64,000 bases of DNA from Stutzerimonas stutzeri (GCF_000952685.1 NZ_JYHV01000037.1:1-64000); one strand, 5' to 3'; shown: positions 49,908 through 61,586, counted from the stretch's first letter. A program made the numbers and translations. Notes: generated from the sequence alone by a model not told the origin.

Positions 49908-51479
49908 ATGAACACTGCCCTGTACCGAATTTTTCTGCTGCTCCTGCTGGCCCTGCCCTGGGCAGCCCACGCCGGTGACGCGGCCGACTACGCCAAGGCG
50001 AGCCCGGCCAAACAGGCCAAGCTGCTGGAAGACTGGGCCATCGCGCCCGCTCCGGAGCGGCTACCGCTGATCGAAGCCCTACGCGCCAGCCGCGTGGTGA
50101 TCGATAGGAACAAGACGCCCTTTATCGAGGAGAACGGTGATTTCCGCGCCCTCGAAGGCGACGCCCAACCCGTCGGGACGCCTAAGAAGCTACGTTTGAA
50201 CAACCGCTTGCGCGGCCTGCTCAACACGGCACTGGCCAGCCATCAGCTGTTCGCTGACGATCCGGCGCAGCGCCTCACGGCGGCCAAGCGTCTGCAGCGC
50301 AGCGGCAAACCCGAGCAGCAGCCCTTGCTCGAACAGCGCCTGCAAGCCGAAGACGACCCGGCCGTGCGCGAAGCGCTCACGCTCACCCTGGCCAACCTGC
50401 AGCTGACCGCGGGCGACCCGGCCGTGCGCCTGGCCGCCGTGCGTCTGCTCGGTGAGACCGGTGCGCCACTGGCCCGGGTGCGGCTGGAAAACCTGCTCGC
50501 CGATGAGGCGGAAACCGACGCCAGCGTGCGCAAGGCGGCGGAGACCAGCCTGGCGCAGGTCAAGCGCAAGCTGCTGATCGGCGAACTGCTCGGCCAGGCA
50601 TTCAGCGGCTTGTCATTGGGTTCGATTCTTCTGCTCGCCGCGCTGGGTCTGGCCATTACTTTCGGCCTATTGGGCGTGATCAACATGGCCCATGGCGAGA
50701 TGCTGATGCTCGGCGCCTACACCACCTACATGGTGCAAGTGTTGATGGCTCGGCTCATGCCGGAAGCCCTGGCCTTCTACCCGCTGGTGGCGTTGCCCGT
50801 AGCCTTCTTCGTCACCGCGGCCATCGGCATGGCACTGGAACGCACGGTGATTCGCCACCTCTATGGCCGACCACTGGAAACCCTGCTGGCGACGTGGGGT
50901 ATCAGCCTGATTCTTATCCAGCTGGTGCGCGTATTGTTCGGCGCGCAGAACGTCGAGGTCGCCAACCCTGGCTGGCTGTCAGGCGGTCTGCAGGTGCTGC
51001 CGAACCTGGTGCTGCCGTACAACCGCATGGTGATCATCGGCTTCGCACTGTTTGTGGTGCTGCTGACTTGGCTGCTGCTGAACAAGACTCGACTGGGCCT
51101 GAACGTGCGCGCGGTAACGCAGAACCGCAACATGGCCGCCTGCTGCGGCGTGCCCACCGGCCGCATCGACATGATGGCCTTTGGTCTCGGTTCCGGGATC
51201 GCCGGGCTCGGCGGCGTGGCCTTGAGCCAGATCGGCAACGTCGGCCCGGACCTCGGCCAGGGCTACATCATCGACTCCTTTCTCGTCGTCGTTCTCGGCG
51301 GCGTCGGCCAGTTGGCCGGCAGCATCTTCGCCGCCTTTGGTCTCGGCATCGCCAACAAGATACTCGAGCCTCAGATCGGCGCCGTGCTGGGCAAGATCCT
51401 GATCCTCGCGTTGATCATCCTGTTCATCCAGAAGCGCCCGCAGGGGCTGTTCGCCCTCAAGGGGAGGGTCATCGATTGA
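49908..51479 (+). CDS. urtB: urea ABC transporter permease UrtB
   Basis: 523 aa. A signal-like N-terminus (LLLLLALPWAAHAGDA) is followed by a 170-residue soluble part with HEAT-like repeats (about 50-220), then about eight membrane helices of the LivH-type permease starting LGQAFSGLSLGSILLLAALGL. The extended form is normal for Pseudomonas UrtB. Membrane subunit for urea. Translationally coupled to urtC (TTGA overlap). Confidence 0.95.
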   Translation: MNTALYRIFLLLLLALPWAAHAGDAADYAKASPAKQAKLLEDWAIAPAPERLPLIEALRASRVVIDRNKTPFIEENGDFRALEGDAQPVGTPKKLRLNNRLRGLLNTALASHQLFADDPAQRLTAAKRLQRSGKPEQQPLLEQRLQAEDDPAVREALTLTLANLQLTAGDPAVRLAAVRLLGETGAPLARVRLENLLADEAETDASVRKAAETSLAQVKRKLLIGELLGQAFSGLSLGSILLLAALGLAITFGLLGVINMAHGEMLMLGAYTTYMVQVLMARLMPEALAFYPLVALPVAFFVTAAIGMALERTVIRHLYGRPLETLLATWGISLILIQLVRVLFGAQNVEVANPGWLSGGLQVLPNLVLPYNRMVIIGFALFVVLLTWLLLNKTRLGLNVRAVTQNRNMAACCGVPTGRIDMMAFGLGSGIAGLGGVALSQIGNVGPDLGQGYIIDSFLVVVLGGVGQLAGSIFAAFGLGIANKILEPQIGAVLGKILILALIILFIQKRPQGLFALKGRVID

Positions 51480-52551
51480 ACCAGCCACTCGCCATCACCG
51501 CCGCGCAAAAAGCCGGCCCGACGCTGACCGCCGCCGCGCTGGGCGTGGTGCTCGTCATCCTGCTGGCCATGCCGTTGCTGCACCTGCTGCCTGCGGACAA
51601 CGCCTTTCACGTCTCGGCCTACACCCTGACGCTGGTCGGCAAGATCCTCTGCTATGCCATCGTCGCCCTGGCGTTGGATCTGGTCTGGGGCTATGCAGGC
51701 CTGCTGTCGCTCGGCCACGGACTGTTCTTCGCGCTCGGCGGCTACGCCATGGGCATGTACCTGATGCGTGAAAGCGCAGGCGACGGGCTGCCCGCCTTCA
51801 TGAGCTTTCTCGCCTGGACCGAGCTGCCCTGGTACTGGTACGGCACGTCGAGCTTTCTCTGGGCGATGTGCCTGGTGGTGCTGGCGCCGGGGCTGCTGGC
51901 GTTCGTCTTCGGCTTCTTCGCCTTTCGTTCGAGGATCAAGGGTGTGTACTTCTCGATCATGACCCAGGCGCTGACCTTCGCCGGCATGCTCTTATTCTTC
52001 CGCAACGAAACCGGTTTCGGCGGCAACAACGGCTTCACCGACTTCAAGACCATTCTCGGCTTCTCGATCTCGGCCCCGGCCACCCGCGCCACGCTGTTCC
52101 TGGCCACCGTTGCCCTGCTCGCGGGCAGCCTATTCCTCGGCTGGCGGCTGGCGCGCAGCAAGTTCGGCCGTGTGCTGACCGCGCTGCGCGATGCAGAAAA
52201 CCGCCTGATGTTCTGCGGCTACGATCCGCGCGGTTACAAGCTGTTCATCTGGACGCTGTCGGCGGTGCTCTGCGGCCTGGCCGGTGCGCTCTACGTGCCC
52301 CAGGTCGGCATCATCAATCCCAGCGAAATGGCGCCGACGCAATCGATCGAAGCCGCCGTCTGGGTCGCCCTGGGCGGGCGCGGCACCTTGATCGGGCCGT
52401 TGCTGGGCGCCGGCATCGTCAACGGCATGAAGAGCTGGTTCACCGTGGCCTTCCCCGAGTATTGGCTGTTCGCCCTGGGCGCGCTGTTCATCGTCGTCAC
52501 CCTGTACCTGCCGAAAGGCGTGATCGGATTACTGCGCCGGAGGGGCGAACC

Positions 52552-52555
<4 letters not shown>
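51476..52555 (+). CDS. urtC: urea ABC transporter permease UrtC
   Basis: 359 aa from a TTG overlapping the urtB stop. LivM-type permease with about ten helices; the segment DLVWGYAGLLSLGHGLFFALGGY near residue 60 is the family motif. It makes the heteromeric channel with UrtB. The stop overlaps the urtD start as ATGA. Confidence 0.95.
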
Positions 52556-53406
<851 letters not shown>

Positions 53407-53446
53407 AAGATTTAACGTCAGTAAAATCAGTCACTTAAGCGCCACA

Positions 53447-53548
53447 GTGGATGAATAAAGCGTCATCCACCCTACGCCCACCGAACGTCCACGCCCGCAT
53501 CAACGCAAACCTAATCGTAGGGTGGATAACGCCAGAGGCTTATCCACC
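53447..53548. repeat. pair of CCACCCTACG hairpins between urtD and urtE
   Basis: Copy one 53447-53476 (GTGGATGA ... TCATCCACCCTACG) and copy two 53516-53548 (CGTAGGGTGGATAA ... TTATCCACC), tails inward. Copy two ends 18 bp before the urtE ATG, close to its AAGGAG. Confidence 0.85.
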
Positions 53549-53566
53549 AAAGTGAAGGAGTCGCAC

Positions 53567-54265
53567 ATGCTGCAAGTCCAGCAACTGCACCAATACTACG
53601 GCGGCAGCCATATCCTGCGCGGCCTTTCATTTGACGCCAAAATTGGCGAAGTGACTTGCCTGCTCGGCCGCAACGGTGTCGGCAAGACCACCCTGCTCAA
53701 GTGCCTGATGGGCCTGATCCCGGCCAAGGAAGGCTCGGTGAACTGGGAAGGCAAGCCGATCACCGGTTTCAAACCGCACCAGCGCGTGCACGCCGGCATC
53801 GCTTACGTGCCGCAGGGGCGCGAAATTTTCGGTCGGCTCACCGTCGAAGAGAATCTACTGATGGGCCTGTCCCGCTTCAGCGCCAAGGAAGCCAAGGAAG
53901 TGCCCGAATTCATCTACGAGCTGTTCCCGGTGCTGAAAGAGATGAAGCACCGCCGCGGCGGTGACCTCTCCGGCGGCCAGCAACAGCAACTGGCCATCGG
54001 TCGTGCGCTGGCAAGCAAACCGCGCCTGCTGATCCTCGACGAACCCACCGAAGGCATTCAGCCTTCGGTGATCAAGGAAATCGGCGTGGTGATCAAGAAA
54101 CTCGCCGCCCGCGGCGACATGGCGATCCTGCTGGTGGAGCAGTTCTACGATTTCGCCGCCGAACTGGCCGACCAGTACCTGGTGATGAGCCGCGGCGAAA
54201 TCATCCAGCAAGGCCGTGGCGACACCATGGAAGCCGAAGGGGTACGCGGGCTGGTGGCGATTTAA
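53567..54265 (+). CDS. urtE: urea ABC transporter ATP-binding protein UrtE
   Basis: 232 aa LivF-type ATPase. Walker A GRNGVGKTT (about 36-44), signature DLSGGQQQQLAIGRAL, Walker B LLILDEPTEGIQPS. AAGGAG lies eight bases before the ATG. It completes UrtABCDE, with urtD providing the other ATPase. Confidence 0.95.
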   Translation: MLQVQQLHQYYGGSHILRGLSFDAKIGEVTCLLGRNGVGKTTLLKCLMGLIPAKEGSVNWEGKPITGFKPHQRVHAGIAYVPQGREIFGRLTVEENLLMGLSRFSAKEAKEVPEFIYELFPVLKEMKHRRGGDLSGGQQQQLAIGRALASKPRLLILDEPTEGIQPSVIKEIGVVIKKLAARGDMAILLVEQFYDFAAELADQYLVMSRGEIIQQGRGDTMEAEGVRGLVAI

Positions 54266-54302
54266 GGCGCCGGTTGCACACGCCCCTCGCGGCCATAAAC
54301 AT

Positions 54303-54329
54303 AAAAAAGCCCCGCACACGGCGGGGCTT
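54303..54329 (-). terminator. terminator between urtE and the chemoreceptor gene
   Basis: AAGCCCCGC (54307-54315) and GCGGGGCTT (54321-54329). On the minus strand it is followed by six T, so it ends the chemoreceptor transcript; on the plus strand the T-run is missing and it may act only weakly for urtE. Confidence 0.85.
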
Positions 54330-54375
54330 GTAGAAGTTTCGTAGCGTCATCAGATGACACGCGTGCCGCGTCCGA

Positions 54376-56370
54376 TCAGCGGCTCATGCCGGCCAGCCGT
54401 TGCGAGATGGCTTGCATGCCTTGGCCCAGCTCACGCAGCGTGGCCGCATCACGCGCGCCCTCCTCGCTGGCGGTGTGAATACGCACCGCCAGTTCGTTGA
54501 TCTCCTGGGTCACATGGCTTTGCTCTTGTGCGGCCACCGCGATCTGCTGCGCCCGCTGGACGATGTCGTCGAAGCTGGCCACCGTACTGCCGAGTGTGCC
54601 GGCCACGCCATCGGCCTGTTGCACGGCCTCGTGGGTACGCTGAGCACCGGCCTGCATGGTCGACACGGCCTGGGCCGAGGCCAGGCGTAGCTGGGTGATC
54701 ATCTGCTGGATTTCGTTGGCCGAACTCTGGGTGCGCCCCGCCAGGGTGCGCACCTCGTCGGCCACCACCGCGAAGCCCCGTCCTTGCTCGCCTGCACGCG
54801 CGGCCTCGATGGCAGCGTTCAGCGCCAGCAGATTGGTCTGCTCGGAGATCGATTTGATGACATCCAGTACGCCACCGACCCGCTCGATATCCTCGCCCAG
54901 TTGTGTAATCGCCGCAGCGGCATGGTTGATGTCCCCGGCCAGGCCGCCGATCACTTCACTGTTGCGCTGTACCTGGCCCTGCCCCTGCTCGGCGGCAGAC
55001 AACGACTGACGGGCCGTATCAGAACAATCTGTAGTGTTGTGAGCGACCTCGGCCGCGCTGGCCGACATTTCGGTGATGGCCGTCGCCAGCAGGGTGTTGT
55101 CCTGGCGCTGAGCTTCAGCTCGATCGGCCAGGCCCACGGACAGCCGCGCCAGTTCATCGGCCTGGCGCTCGAGACTCGCCGACTCGTCGCCAATGCGCCG
55201 CAGCATGTCGCGCAACGAACCGGCATAGCGGTTGACCGCGCCACGCAGAGCGCCGATCTCGTCGGCACGACGAACCTCCAGTTGCGCGTCGTCACGCCCG
55301 CCGCCCTGCCCGAGTCGCTCGATCTGCCCGGTGGTTTCTTCCAGTTGCGCCAGCAGGCGCTTGCCCGCGAGCCAAGCGAGGCCGAGCAACACGGCCAGAA
55401 GCGGAAGCAGGAGCAGCAGAATTTGCGTGGTCAGCTCATTGGCGAGCCCGGTGACGTTCGCCTCCGGGGTCACCAGCCCGACACGCCAGCCAGTGCCCTC
55501 CATGGTTTCCAGCGTCACATACGCCGGGCCGCCCACCCGGCCGTCGTGCTCGAGATGCAGCGTCGTATCACCCGCCCCCTGAGCGGCGACTGCGTCGGCA
55601 ACGGGCTTGAGCCAAGGTTGCTCGCGCACCCGATCGGTCAGCGTGGGTAAGCCACCATTGGCCTTGGCGCCCGGGAAAAACAGCAGGTTGCCGGCCTGGT
55701 CGACCGCGAAGGCGTAACCGCCGGTCACGCCCCCGTTGGCATCTAGGAAACTGGCCAAACCGTCGAGTTTGAGATCGAGGGTGGCCACGCCCGCGAACGA
55801 GCCGCTGCGCTTATAGGGCACGCTGCAGGTGGTCATGGCCACACCGCTGACCGCATCCAGGTAGCCGTCCGACCAGACACAACGCCCAGGCGTCGCCGCG
55901 CGGGCACCGCTGTACCAGGACTCGCCGTGGTAGGCCGGCGTCTGCGCCGCGTTGTAGTCGTCCGAATAATCGAGCCCGCCGCCGCCGCTGCGTGCCCAGA
56001 AGAAGCTGCGTCGCTCGACACCCGGCGCGAAGGCGCTCGGCTCCGGCCACAGCCCACCGCCGGCGATGGCTACATCGCCCTGGCTGTCGATCAGGTTGGG
56101 TAGCACCGACATCGCCAGTGACTCGTCATTGGGCATGGTTTCAGCCAGGTGCGCCATGGCCGCAGTGGTCCCTTCGATGCGGCTGAGCTGCAAGGCCAAC
56201 TGTCGGGCCAGGGCGCTGGCCGATTGTTCGGCGGCGGCAGTGCCGGTGGCAACGAGCCGGGGTTTGCCACCCAGGGTCATAACCGCAAAGATCGCCAGCG
56301 CGGTGAACATCAACAGGACGAGAACGCCCAACGTCATCCGCGAGGCGATCCGGGTAGGAAGAAAGGACAT
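54376..56370 (-). CDS. methyl-accepting chemotaxis protein
   Basis: 664 aa. A first membrane helix (about 10-32), a periplasmic Cache-type sensor of about 290 residues, a second membrane helix (around 315-340), HAMP, and the signalling domain with the hairpin tip [20 protein letters not shown]. The start is MSFLPTRI with GGAG upstream. It lies between urt and a second ABC transporter, all related to nitrogen uptake, so the ligand may be a nitrogen compound (inference). 249 bp without a gene precede it. Confidence 0.93.
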   Translation of the reverse strand: MSFLPTRIASRMTLGVLVLLMFTALAIFAVMTLGGKPRLVATGTAAAEQSASALARQLALQLSRIEGTTAAMAHLAETMPNDESLAMSVLPNLIDSQGDVAIAGGGLWPEPSAFAPGVERRSFFWARSGGGGLDYSDDYNAAQTPAYHGESWYSGARAATPGRCVWSDGYLDAVSGVAMTTCSVPYKRSGSFAGVATLDLKLDGLASFLDANGGVTGGYAFAVDQAGNLLFFPGAKANGGLPTLTDRVREQPWLKPVADAVAAQGAGDTTLHLEHDGRVGGPAYVTLETMEGTGWRVGLVTPEANVTGLANELTTQILLLLLPLLAVLLGLAWLAGKRLLAQLEETTGQIERLGQGGGRDDAQLEVRRADEIGALRGAVNRYAGSLRDMLRRIGDESASLERQADELARLSVGLADRAEAQRQDNTLLATAITEMSASAAEVAHNTTDCSDTARQSLSAAEQGQGQVQRNSEVIGGLAGDINHAAAAITQLGEDIERVGGVLDVIKSISEQTNLLALNAAIEAARAGEQGRGFAVVADEVRTLAGRTQSSANEIQQMITQLRLASAQAVSTMQAGAQRTHEAVQQADGVAGTLGSTVASFDDIVQRAQQIAVAAQEQSHVTQEINELAVRIHTASEEGARDAATLRELGQGMQAISQRLAGMSR

Positions 56371-56619
56371 GCGACAACTCCACAACAGAACTTCGTAGTG
56401 GAGCGTTACGGCCGCTTTCCAATTGCATTGAGCGGAAAAGCCTGGGATGCGACCAGCGGTTCATCCAGCAACGGACTTGTTCGGCAAATCGCACATCACG
56501 AATGAAAGCAGGCACCTCGGTGTCGGCAGCCTGGTGCCAGACGCGGCGGCAAAACCGACCGCATCAGTGCCCTTCCCAGGCAAGGCGAAGGGCCACGCCT
56601 GGAACGCATTAGCGAGGCA
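56371..56619. other. intergenic region between chemoreceptor and binding-protein gene
   Basis: 249 bp. No sigma-54 motif or terminator was recognised. It should contain the chemoreceptor promoter. Confidence 0.4.
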
Positions 56620-57768
56620 TCACTCTCCGATCTCCTTGCGGACGATCTTGCCGCCCTCCACCACGGCCATGGTGGTCGGCGTGATGAAGCCGCCGTTTTC
56701 GGTCATGCCTTGAACCGAGTAGAGGTTGTACTTCGGATCCATGGTCGTCAGCGCCTCGCCCATCTTTGCCCGTACCTGTTGCGGCTCGGTGCTACCCGCC
56801 AGTTCCATGGCCTTGGCCAGCGCATGGAAGGCCAGATAGTTGTAGGCAGCCTCCGAGCCCGGCACTTTGCCGTGCGCCTTCTGATAGCGATCGATGAAGA
56901 CCTTGGCCACCTCGCTGTCGTACTCGGAAAGCGGCACGACACCCACGGAGCCGTCCAGCAGTTCCAAGCCGCCGGTCACTATCGCGATCTCGTCGAGCTT
57001 GGCCTGGTCCATGACGATAAAGCCGCCCTGGAAGCCCAGCTGACGCGCCTGTTGCATGACTAGGCCGGTGGGCTCGGAAGCGCCACCGACGAACATCACG
57101 TCCGGGTTCGAGGCGATTACCCGGCTGATACCGGTGTAGAAATCGGTCGACTTGTTGTAGTCCATGGGGTTGCTGGCAACGATCTCGCCGCCCTTCTGCT
57201 CCCAGGCCTTGGTCATCATGTCAGTCCAGATCTTGGCGTACTCGTGGGTAGCGCCCGCGATGCCGAGTTTCTTGCCGTAGTGCTTGAGGGCGTAGTCGGA
57301 GAACGCATCGACATAGCCGGTGAATTCCGGCGGAACGCGCACAGTCAGCGGATTGCCCTGCTGGGTGACCGAAGGCACGCTGGTGTAGGCCATGATTAGG
57401 AAATCGTCGGCGACGTTGAAGTCCTGCAGCGCGAACACCCCACCGGTATGCGGAACGAACACGGCGGCGGCGTTGGATTCCTTCACCAAACGCTTGGCGT
57501 TGGTGGCGGCCTGGCTCGGCGAGTATTTGTCATCCAGGCTGATGAGATTGACCTTATAGGTTTCGTCGCCGATCTTCAGGCCGCCGGCCTCGTTGGCATC
57601 ATCGACCGCCATGCGCAGGCCGGACAGTGTGTTCTCGCCGTAGAGCGCAGCGCCGCCGCTGAGCGGGCCGGTGAAACCGATGGTCAGAGTCTGTTCGGCA
57701 TGCACGCCGCCAGCCTGGGCCATGGTCAGGGTGGCAATCGCCAACCCAAGCGCTTTGAGCGTTTTCAT
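56620..57768 (-). CDS. periplasmic binding protein of a HAAT-type ABC transporter
   Basis: 382 aa. Signal peptide about 1-24 (ALGLAIATLTMAQAGGVHAE), mature class I binding fold (TIGFTGPLSGGAALYGENTL, DDKYSPSQAATNAKRLVKE). It is LivK/LivJ-like; ligand could be branched-chain amino acids or an amide. AAGGAGACAACA precedes the ATG. Last gene of the livHMGF run. Confidence 0.9.
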   Translation of the reverse strand: MKTLKALGLAIATLTMAQAGGVHAEQTLTIGFTGPLSGGAALYGENTLSGLRMAVDDANEAGGLKIGDETYKVNLISLDDKYSPSQAATNAKRLVKESNAAAVFVPHTGGVFALQDFNVADDFLIMAYTSVPSVTQQGNPLTVRVPPEFTGYVDAFSDYALKHYGKKLGIAGATHEYAKIWTDMMTKAWEQKGGEIVASNPMDYNKSTDFYTGISRVIASNPDVMFVGGASEPTGLVMQQARQLGFQGGFIVMDQAKLDEIAIVTGGLELLDGSVGVVPLSEYDSEVAKVFIDRYQKAHGKVPGSEAAYNYLAFHALAKAMELAGSTEPQQVRAKMGEALTTMDPKYNLYSVQGMTENGGFITPTTMAVVEGGKIVRKEIGE

Positions 57769-57792
57769 TGTTGTCTCCTTGGTCATGACTGA

Positions 57793-58500
57793 TCAGGCGC
57801 CGATATAGGCCTTGCGCACGGCTTCGTTACCCAGCATGGCCTGCTGGTCACCTTCCATCACCAGGCTGCCGCCCTCGATGACGTAGGCGCGGTGGGCGAT
57901 CTTCAGCGCCGCAAACGCATTCTGCTCGGCCAGCAAAACGCTAGTGCCGGACTTATTGATGCGCGAAATCACCTCGAACATCTGGTTGACCACCAGCGGC
58001 GCAAGCCCGAGCGAGGGCTCGTCGAGCATCAGCAGGCGGGGTCGACTCATCAGCGCCCGGCCAATGGCGACCATCTGTTGCTGGCCACCGCTCAGCGAGC
58101 CGGCCGGCTGGTTGCGTTTGTCGTGCAGGATGGGAAACAGTTCGAGCACCTCCTGCAGGTTGCGCTTGTTGCCCTCGCCATCACGCCGATGCAGGTACGC
58201 ACCGAGCGCAAGGTTCTGCGAGACCGACATCTGCGGGAACAGCTTGCGCCCTTCAGGGCAGTGCACCACACCGGCGGCGACCAATGCTGAAGGCTTGAGC
58301 CCGTCGATGCGCTTGCCCTCCAGCGTGATGCTGCCAGCTGTTGGCTTGAGCAGCCCGCTGATGGTGTTGAACAAGGTGGTCTTGCCCGCACCGTTGGCCC
58401 CGAGCAGCACCACCAGTTCGCCGGCGCCAACCGTCATGGAAACCTGCGTGAGCGCCTTGAAACTGCCGTAGCAGACATCGACCCGATCAAGCTGCAGCAT
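57793..58500 (-). CDS. ABC transporter ATP-binding protein, LivF type
   Basis: 235 aa. Walker [10 protein letters not shown] (about 34-42), signature [17 protein letters not shown], Walker [14 protein letters not shown]. The start overlaps the upstream ATPase by 14 bp, so the genes are coupled. Confidence 0.93.
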   Translation of the reverse strand: MLQLDRVDVCYGSFKALTQVSMTVGAGELVVLLGANGAGKTTLFNTISGLLKPTAGSITLEGKRIDGLKPSALVAAGVVHCPEGRKLFPQMSVSQNLALGAYLHRRDGEGNKRNLQEVLELFPILHDKRNQPAGSLSGGQQQMVAIGRALMSRPRLLMLDEPSLGLAPLVVNQMFEVISRINKSGTSVLLAEQNAFAALKIAHRAYVIEGGSLVMEGDQQAMLGNEAVRKAYIGA

Positions 58501-59254
58501 CGTAGTCGCTCCCCAGGTAGGCTTCGATCACAGCCGGGTTCGCCTTGATCTCGGCGGGTGTGCCCTCGGCGATCTTCTCGCCGTAGTTGAGCACCATGAT
58601 CTTGTCCGCCAGCCCCATGATCATGTCCATCTTGTGCTCGATCAGGCACACGGTCAGACCGTGCTCGGGCATCTTGCGGATCAACTGCGCCAGGCCTTCG
58701 GTCTCCTCCGGATTGACGCCCGCCGCCGGCTCGTCGAGCAGCACCAGTTTCGGTTCGGTGGCCAACGCCAGGGCAAAGGCCACGCGCTTGCGTTCCTCTT
58801 GGGAGATATCCAACACCACGCGGTTCTCCAAGTGTGCGAGCCCGACGAAGTCCAGCGCGGCGCGGGCCTTCTCGCGGCACTCGCGTTCCTCCTGCTGCAG
58901 ACGCTTGGAATTGATCAGCACGTCCCACAGGCCGGATCGGGTACGTAAACGGTGGCCGACAATCAGGTTGTCCAGCACGGTGGCCTGCTCGAATAGGTGC
59001 GTGGTCTGGAAGGTACGCCCGACGCCTAGCCGGGCCACACGATCGCAGCGCATCCGCGACACGTCGTGACCGTCGATGAGGATGCGGCCGGAACTGGGCT
59101 TGTGCACACCGGATATCAGGTTGAAGAAGGTGCTCTTGCCGGCGCCGTTGGGGCCGATGATGGCGTTGATCTTGCGCGCCTCGAACTCGACGCTGACGTC
59201 ATGTACCGCCGCGAGGCCGCCGAACATCTTGGTCAGGTTTTCGACCTTAAGCAT
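58487..59254 (-). CDS. ABC transporter ATP-binding protein, LivG type
   Basis: 255 aa. Walker [10 protein letters not shown], signature [16 protein letters not shown] (a variant of LSGGQ), Walker [16 protein letters not shown]. The C-terminal tail is the LivG form. It overlaps livM by 8 bp. Confidence 0.93.
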   Translation of the reverse strand: MLKVENLTKMFGGLAAVHDVSVEFEARKINAIIGPNGAGKSTFFNLISGVHKPSSGRILIDGHDVSRMRCDRVARLGVGRTFQTTHLFEQATVLDNLIVGHRLRTRSGLWDVLINSKRLQQEERECREKARAALDFVGLAHLENRVVLDISQEERKRVAFALALATEPKLVLLDEPAAGVNPEETEGLAQLIRKMPEHGLTVCLIEHKMDMIMGLADKIMVLNYGEKIAEGTPAEIKANPAVIEAYLGSDYDAAA

Positions 59255-60275
59255 TGGTGTTCACCTCGCTGCCTGGGGTGACTTTGTTACCGGCTCGTGG
59301 ATCCTGCGCCCGCGCCACTTCGGTGTCTTTGCGCAGCTTCCAGCCAAGGAAGGTGCCGATCAGCCCGCGCGGCATGAAGATCACCAGCACCACGATCAGC
59401 GGGCCGAAGATGATCATCCGATAGTCCTCGAGGAACTGCAGCGACTGGGTGATCCAGACGATCCCCACAGTGCCGGCCAGCGGCCCGAACAGCGTGCCGA
59501 AACCGCCCACCAGCAGGTAGGTGATCATGTCGAAGGTATGGTTGGGGTTGGCTTCCTCCGGGCCGATGAAGCGAATCATCGAGGCGTAAAGCCCGCCGGC
59601 GATGCCGGCGTAAGTGGTCGACAGGACGAATGCCAGCAGCTTGTTGCGCATCAGGTCGATGCCCAGCGACTGGGCCAGCGCGTCACCGTTGCGGATCGCC
59701 ATGAAGGTGCGCCCCAGCAGCGAGGACGCCAAGCGCCCGGCGAACCAGATCGCCAGAACCAGGAACAGCAGCGCCAGGTAGTAGAACGGCACCGTCTGGC
59801 TGAAATCGACTAGCCCGAATCCATCCGGCGCCGCGATGCCGCGAATGCCGATGGCGCCGTGCGTCAGCTCCTCCCACTTATCGATCAACAGATAGATGAT
59901 GAAGCCGACGCAGAGCGTGAAGATGGCGAAGAAGTGCTCCTTCAGACGCAGCGAGACAATGCCGACCAGCGCACCGATGGCCGCCGAAACCAGCGCCGCC
60001 GCCACGAAGGCCGGCCAGAAATTCCAGCCATGATCAGCAGTAAGAATCGCCAAGGTATAGGCGCCGATGGCAAAAAAGCCGCCGTGGGCCAGGTTCAGCT
60101 GGCCGCAGTAACCGGTGATGATGTTCAGGCCGTAGACCGCGATGGCCCAGATGAAGGCGCTGGCCATCACGTAGACCTGGTATTCGCTCTTGGCGAACAG
60201 GGGGAACGCTAGGGCCAAGGCCAGCAGAAACAGCTTGCAGCCGCGACCGGTCAGCAAAGAGGCGAAACGATGCAT
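59247..60275 (-). CDS. ABC transporter permease, LivM type
   Basis: 342 aa. About ten helices; YGLNIITGYCGQLNLAHGGFFAIGAY is the family motif. The start MHRFASLL shares one base with the livH stop (TGATG). Confidence 0.92.
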   Translation of the reverse strand: MHRFASLLTGRGCKLFLLALALAFPLFAKSEYQVYVMASAFIWAIAVYGLNIITGYCGQLNLAHGGFFAIGAYTLAILTADHGWNFWPAFVAAALVSAAIGALVGIVSLRLKEHFFAIFTLCVGFIIYLLIDKWEELTHGAIGIRGIAAPDGFGLVDFSQTVPFYYLALLFLVLAIWFAGRLASSLLGRTFMAIRNGDALAQSLGIDLMRNKLLAFVLSTTYAGIAGGLYASMIRFIGPEEANPNHTFDMITYLLVGGFGTLFGPLAGTVGIVWITQSLQFLEDYRMIIFGPLIVVLVIFMPRGLIGTFLGWKLRKDTEVARAQDPRAGNKVTPGSEVNTNA

Positions 60276-61138
60276 CAGTGAGCCCCCTTGGCGAACAGCC
60301 CGGTTGGGCACAACGACAGGATCACCACCAGCAGCGAGAAGGCGATGATGTCCTTATAGTCCGAGGACAGGTAGAAGCCTCCGAAGCTTTCGGCGAAACC
60401 GAGAATCATCGCGCCTAGAATGGCGCCCGGGATGCTGCCCATGCCGCCGAGTACGATGATCACGAAGGCTTTCATGATCACCAGATGCCCCATCGCTGGA
60501 TACACCAGGTTGATCGGCGCATACAGGGTGGCGGCGAAGGCGGCGAGCATGCCGGAGATAGCGAAGGTCAGCATGGCCACACGGTTGGCGTCGATGCCGA
60601 CCAGGAAGGCGCCTTCACGACTCTGGGCCATGGCGATGATCGTCGAGCCGAGCATTGTCTTGCGCAAGAACAGGTGCAGCGCCAGCATCAGGGTAAAGGC
60701 GCCGACAATGATCAAGAGGCGCTGCTCGGGAATGATCAGCCCGTCGAAGTTGAGAATGCCACCGTAGGGCGAAGCCATGCGACGGAAGTCTGAGCCCCAG
60801 AGCATCTGCACCACCGCTTCGAGAAACAGCAGGATGCCGATCGCCGCGATCTTGTCATGGATCGGCGGCGCATTGCGCAGCGGGTGGAAGACCAGCCGCT
60901 CGGACAGCACCGCCAGCGCCGCCACCACGACTCCGGACAGCACCATGGCGATCCAGTAATGCAAGCCAATGTCTGTCATGAAGAAGTAGGAAGCGAACGC
61001 ACCGACCATATACAGCGCGCCATGGGCGAAGTTGGGAATGTGCAGGATGCCGTAGACGAGCGTCAGGCCGAGAGCGACCAGACCATAGATGCTGCCCAGG
61101 GTCAGGCCGTTGAGCACTTGCTGAAACAATAGATTCAA
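60275..61138 (-). CDS. ABC transporter permease, LivH type
   Basis: 287 aa from a TTG (reads NLLFQQVLNGLTLGSIYGLV), with GGAGG seven bases upstream. The frame extends upstream to 61261 but without family similarity. About eight membrane helices, GLTLVYGILHIPNFAHGALYM is the LivH motif. First gene of the minus-strand operon livHMGF-binding protein. Confidence 0.92.
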   Translation of the reverse strand: MNLLFQQVLNGLTLGSIYGLVALGLTLVYGILHIPNFAHGALYMVGAFASYFFMTDIGLHYWIAMVLSGVVVAALAVLSERLVFHPLRNAPPIHDKIAAIGILLFLEAVVQMLWGSDFRRMASPYGGILNFDGLIIPEQRLLIIVGAFTLMLALHLFLRKTMLGSTIIAMAQSREGAFLVGIDANRVAMLTFAISGMLAAFAATLYAPINLVYPAMGHLVIMKAFVIIVLGGMGSIPGAILGAMILGFAESFGGFYLSSDYKDIIAFSLLVVILSLCPTGLFAKGAH

Positions 61139-61466
61139 TGCAGCGCCTCCGTGGATCTTGTTGTTATGTGTGCCACCGAGCGAGTGCTGATCGCAAACAA
61201 GCCGGTCGAACTTCGCCAGCCGCCGGCACATCGGAACTCGTCGCCTGACTGACATTGGCACTCGCTTGCACCCTCGTCAAACCAGCGGCCCGGAAGAGAT
61301 GAAGCCCCATAAAGCAGCGTGATGCTCGCAACAATCTGTTTCAGTGACCGGCCAGTCGATCCGATTAGGCCTCGGCTGTTCGGTGGTTGGATCAAACCGA
61401 ACACACCGCAGCGAGCCTACTCAGGACGCACCAAACTGGATCATTCGCACCTCCGAATCCTTCATG

Positions 61467-61483
61467 CGCACCATTGAAGGGCA
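61467..61483. promoter_or_regulatory. candidate NtrC-like site upstream of ureD
   Basis: CGCACC, 5 nt, AGGGCA: 5/6 and 4/6 to the NtrC half-site consensus, about 95 bp before the sigma-54 -24 box. Weak but well placed. Confidence 0.3.
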
Positions 61484-61570
61484 TCGAAAGCCAACGGCCA
61501 GACCAATCGCCTGGTTCATTTATACCGTCACAGGCTCGTGCGCCCAGGCAGCGCACCGCTGTGGCGCGAG

Positions 61571-61586
61571 AGGCACGACTATTGCT
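61571..61586 (+). promoter_or_regulatory. sigma-54 promoter of the urease operon
   Basis: AGGCACGACTATTGCT matches the RpoN consensus TGGCACG-N4-TTGCW at all but the first base, with GG and GC 10 bases apart. The predicted start (about 61597) leaves a 25-nt leader to ureD. Confidence 0.8.

Noticed and set aside
61256-61270. Second sigma-54-like motif TGGCACTCGCTTGCA upstream of ureD
   Set aside because: GG and GC are 9 bases apart rather than 10; sigma-54 is strict about this spacing, and a better motif lies downstream at 61571.
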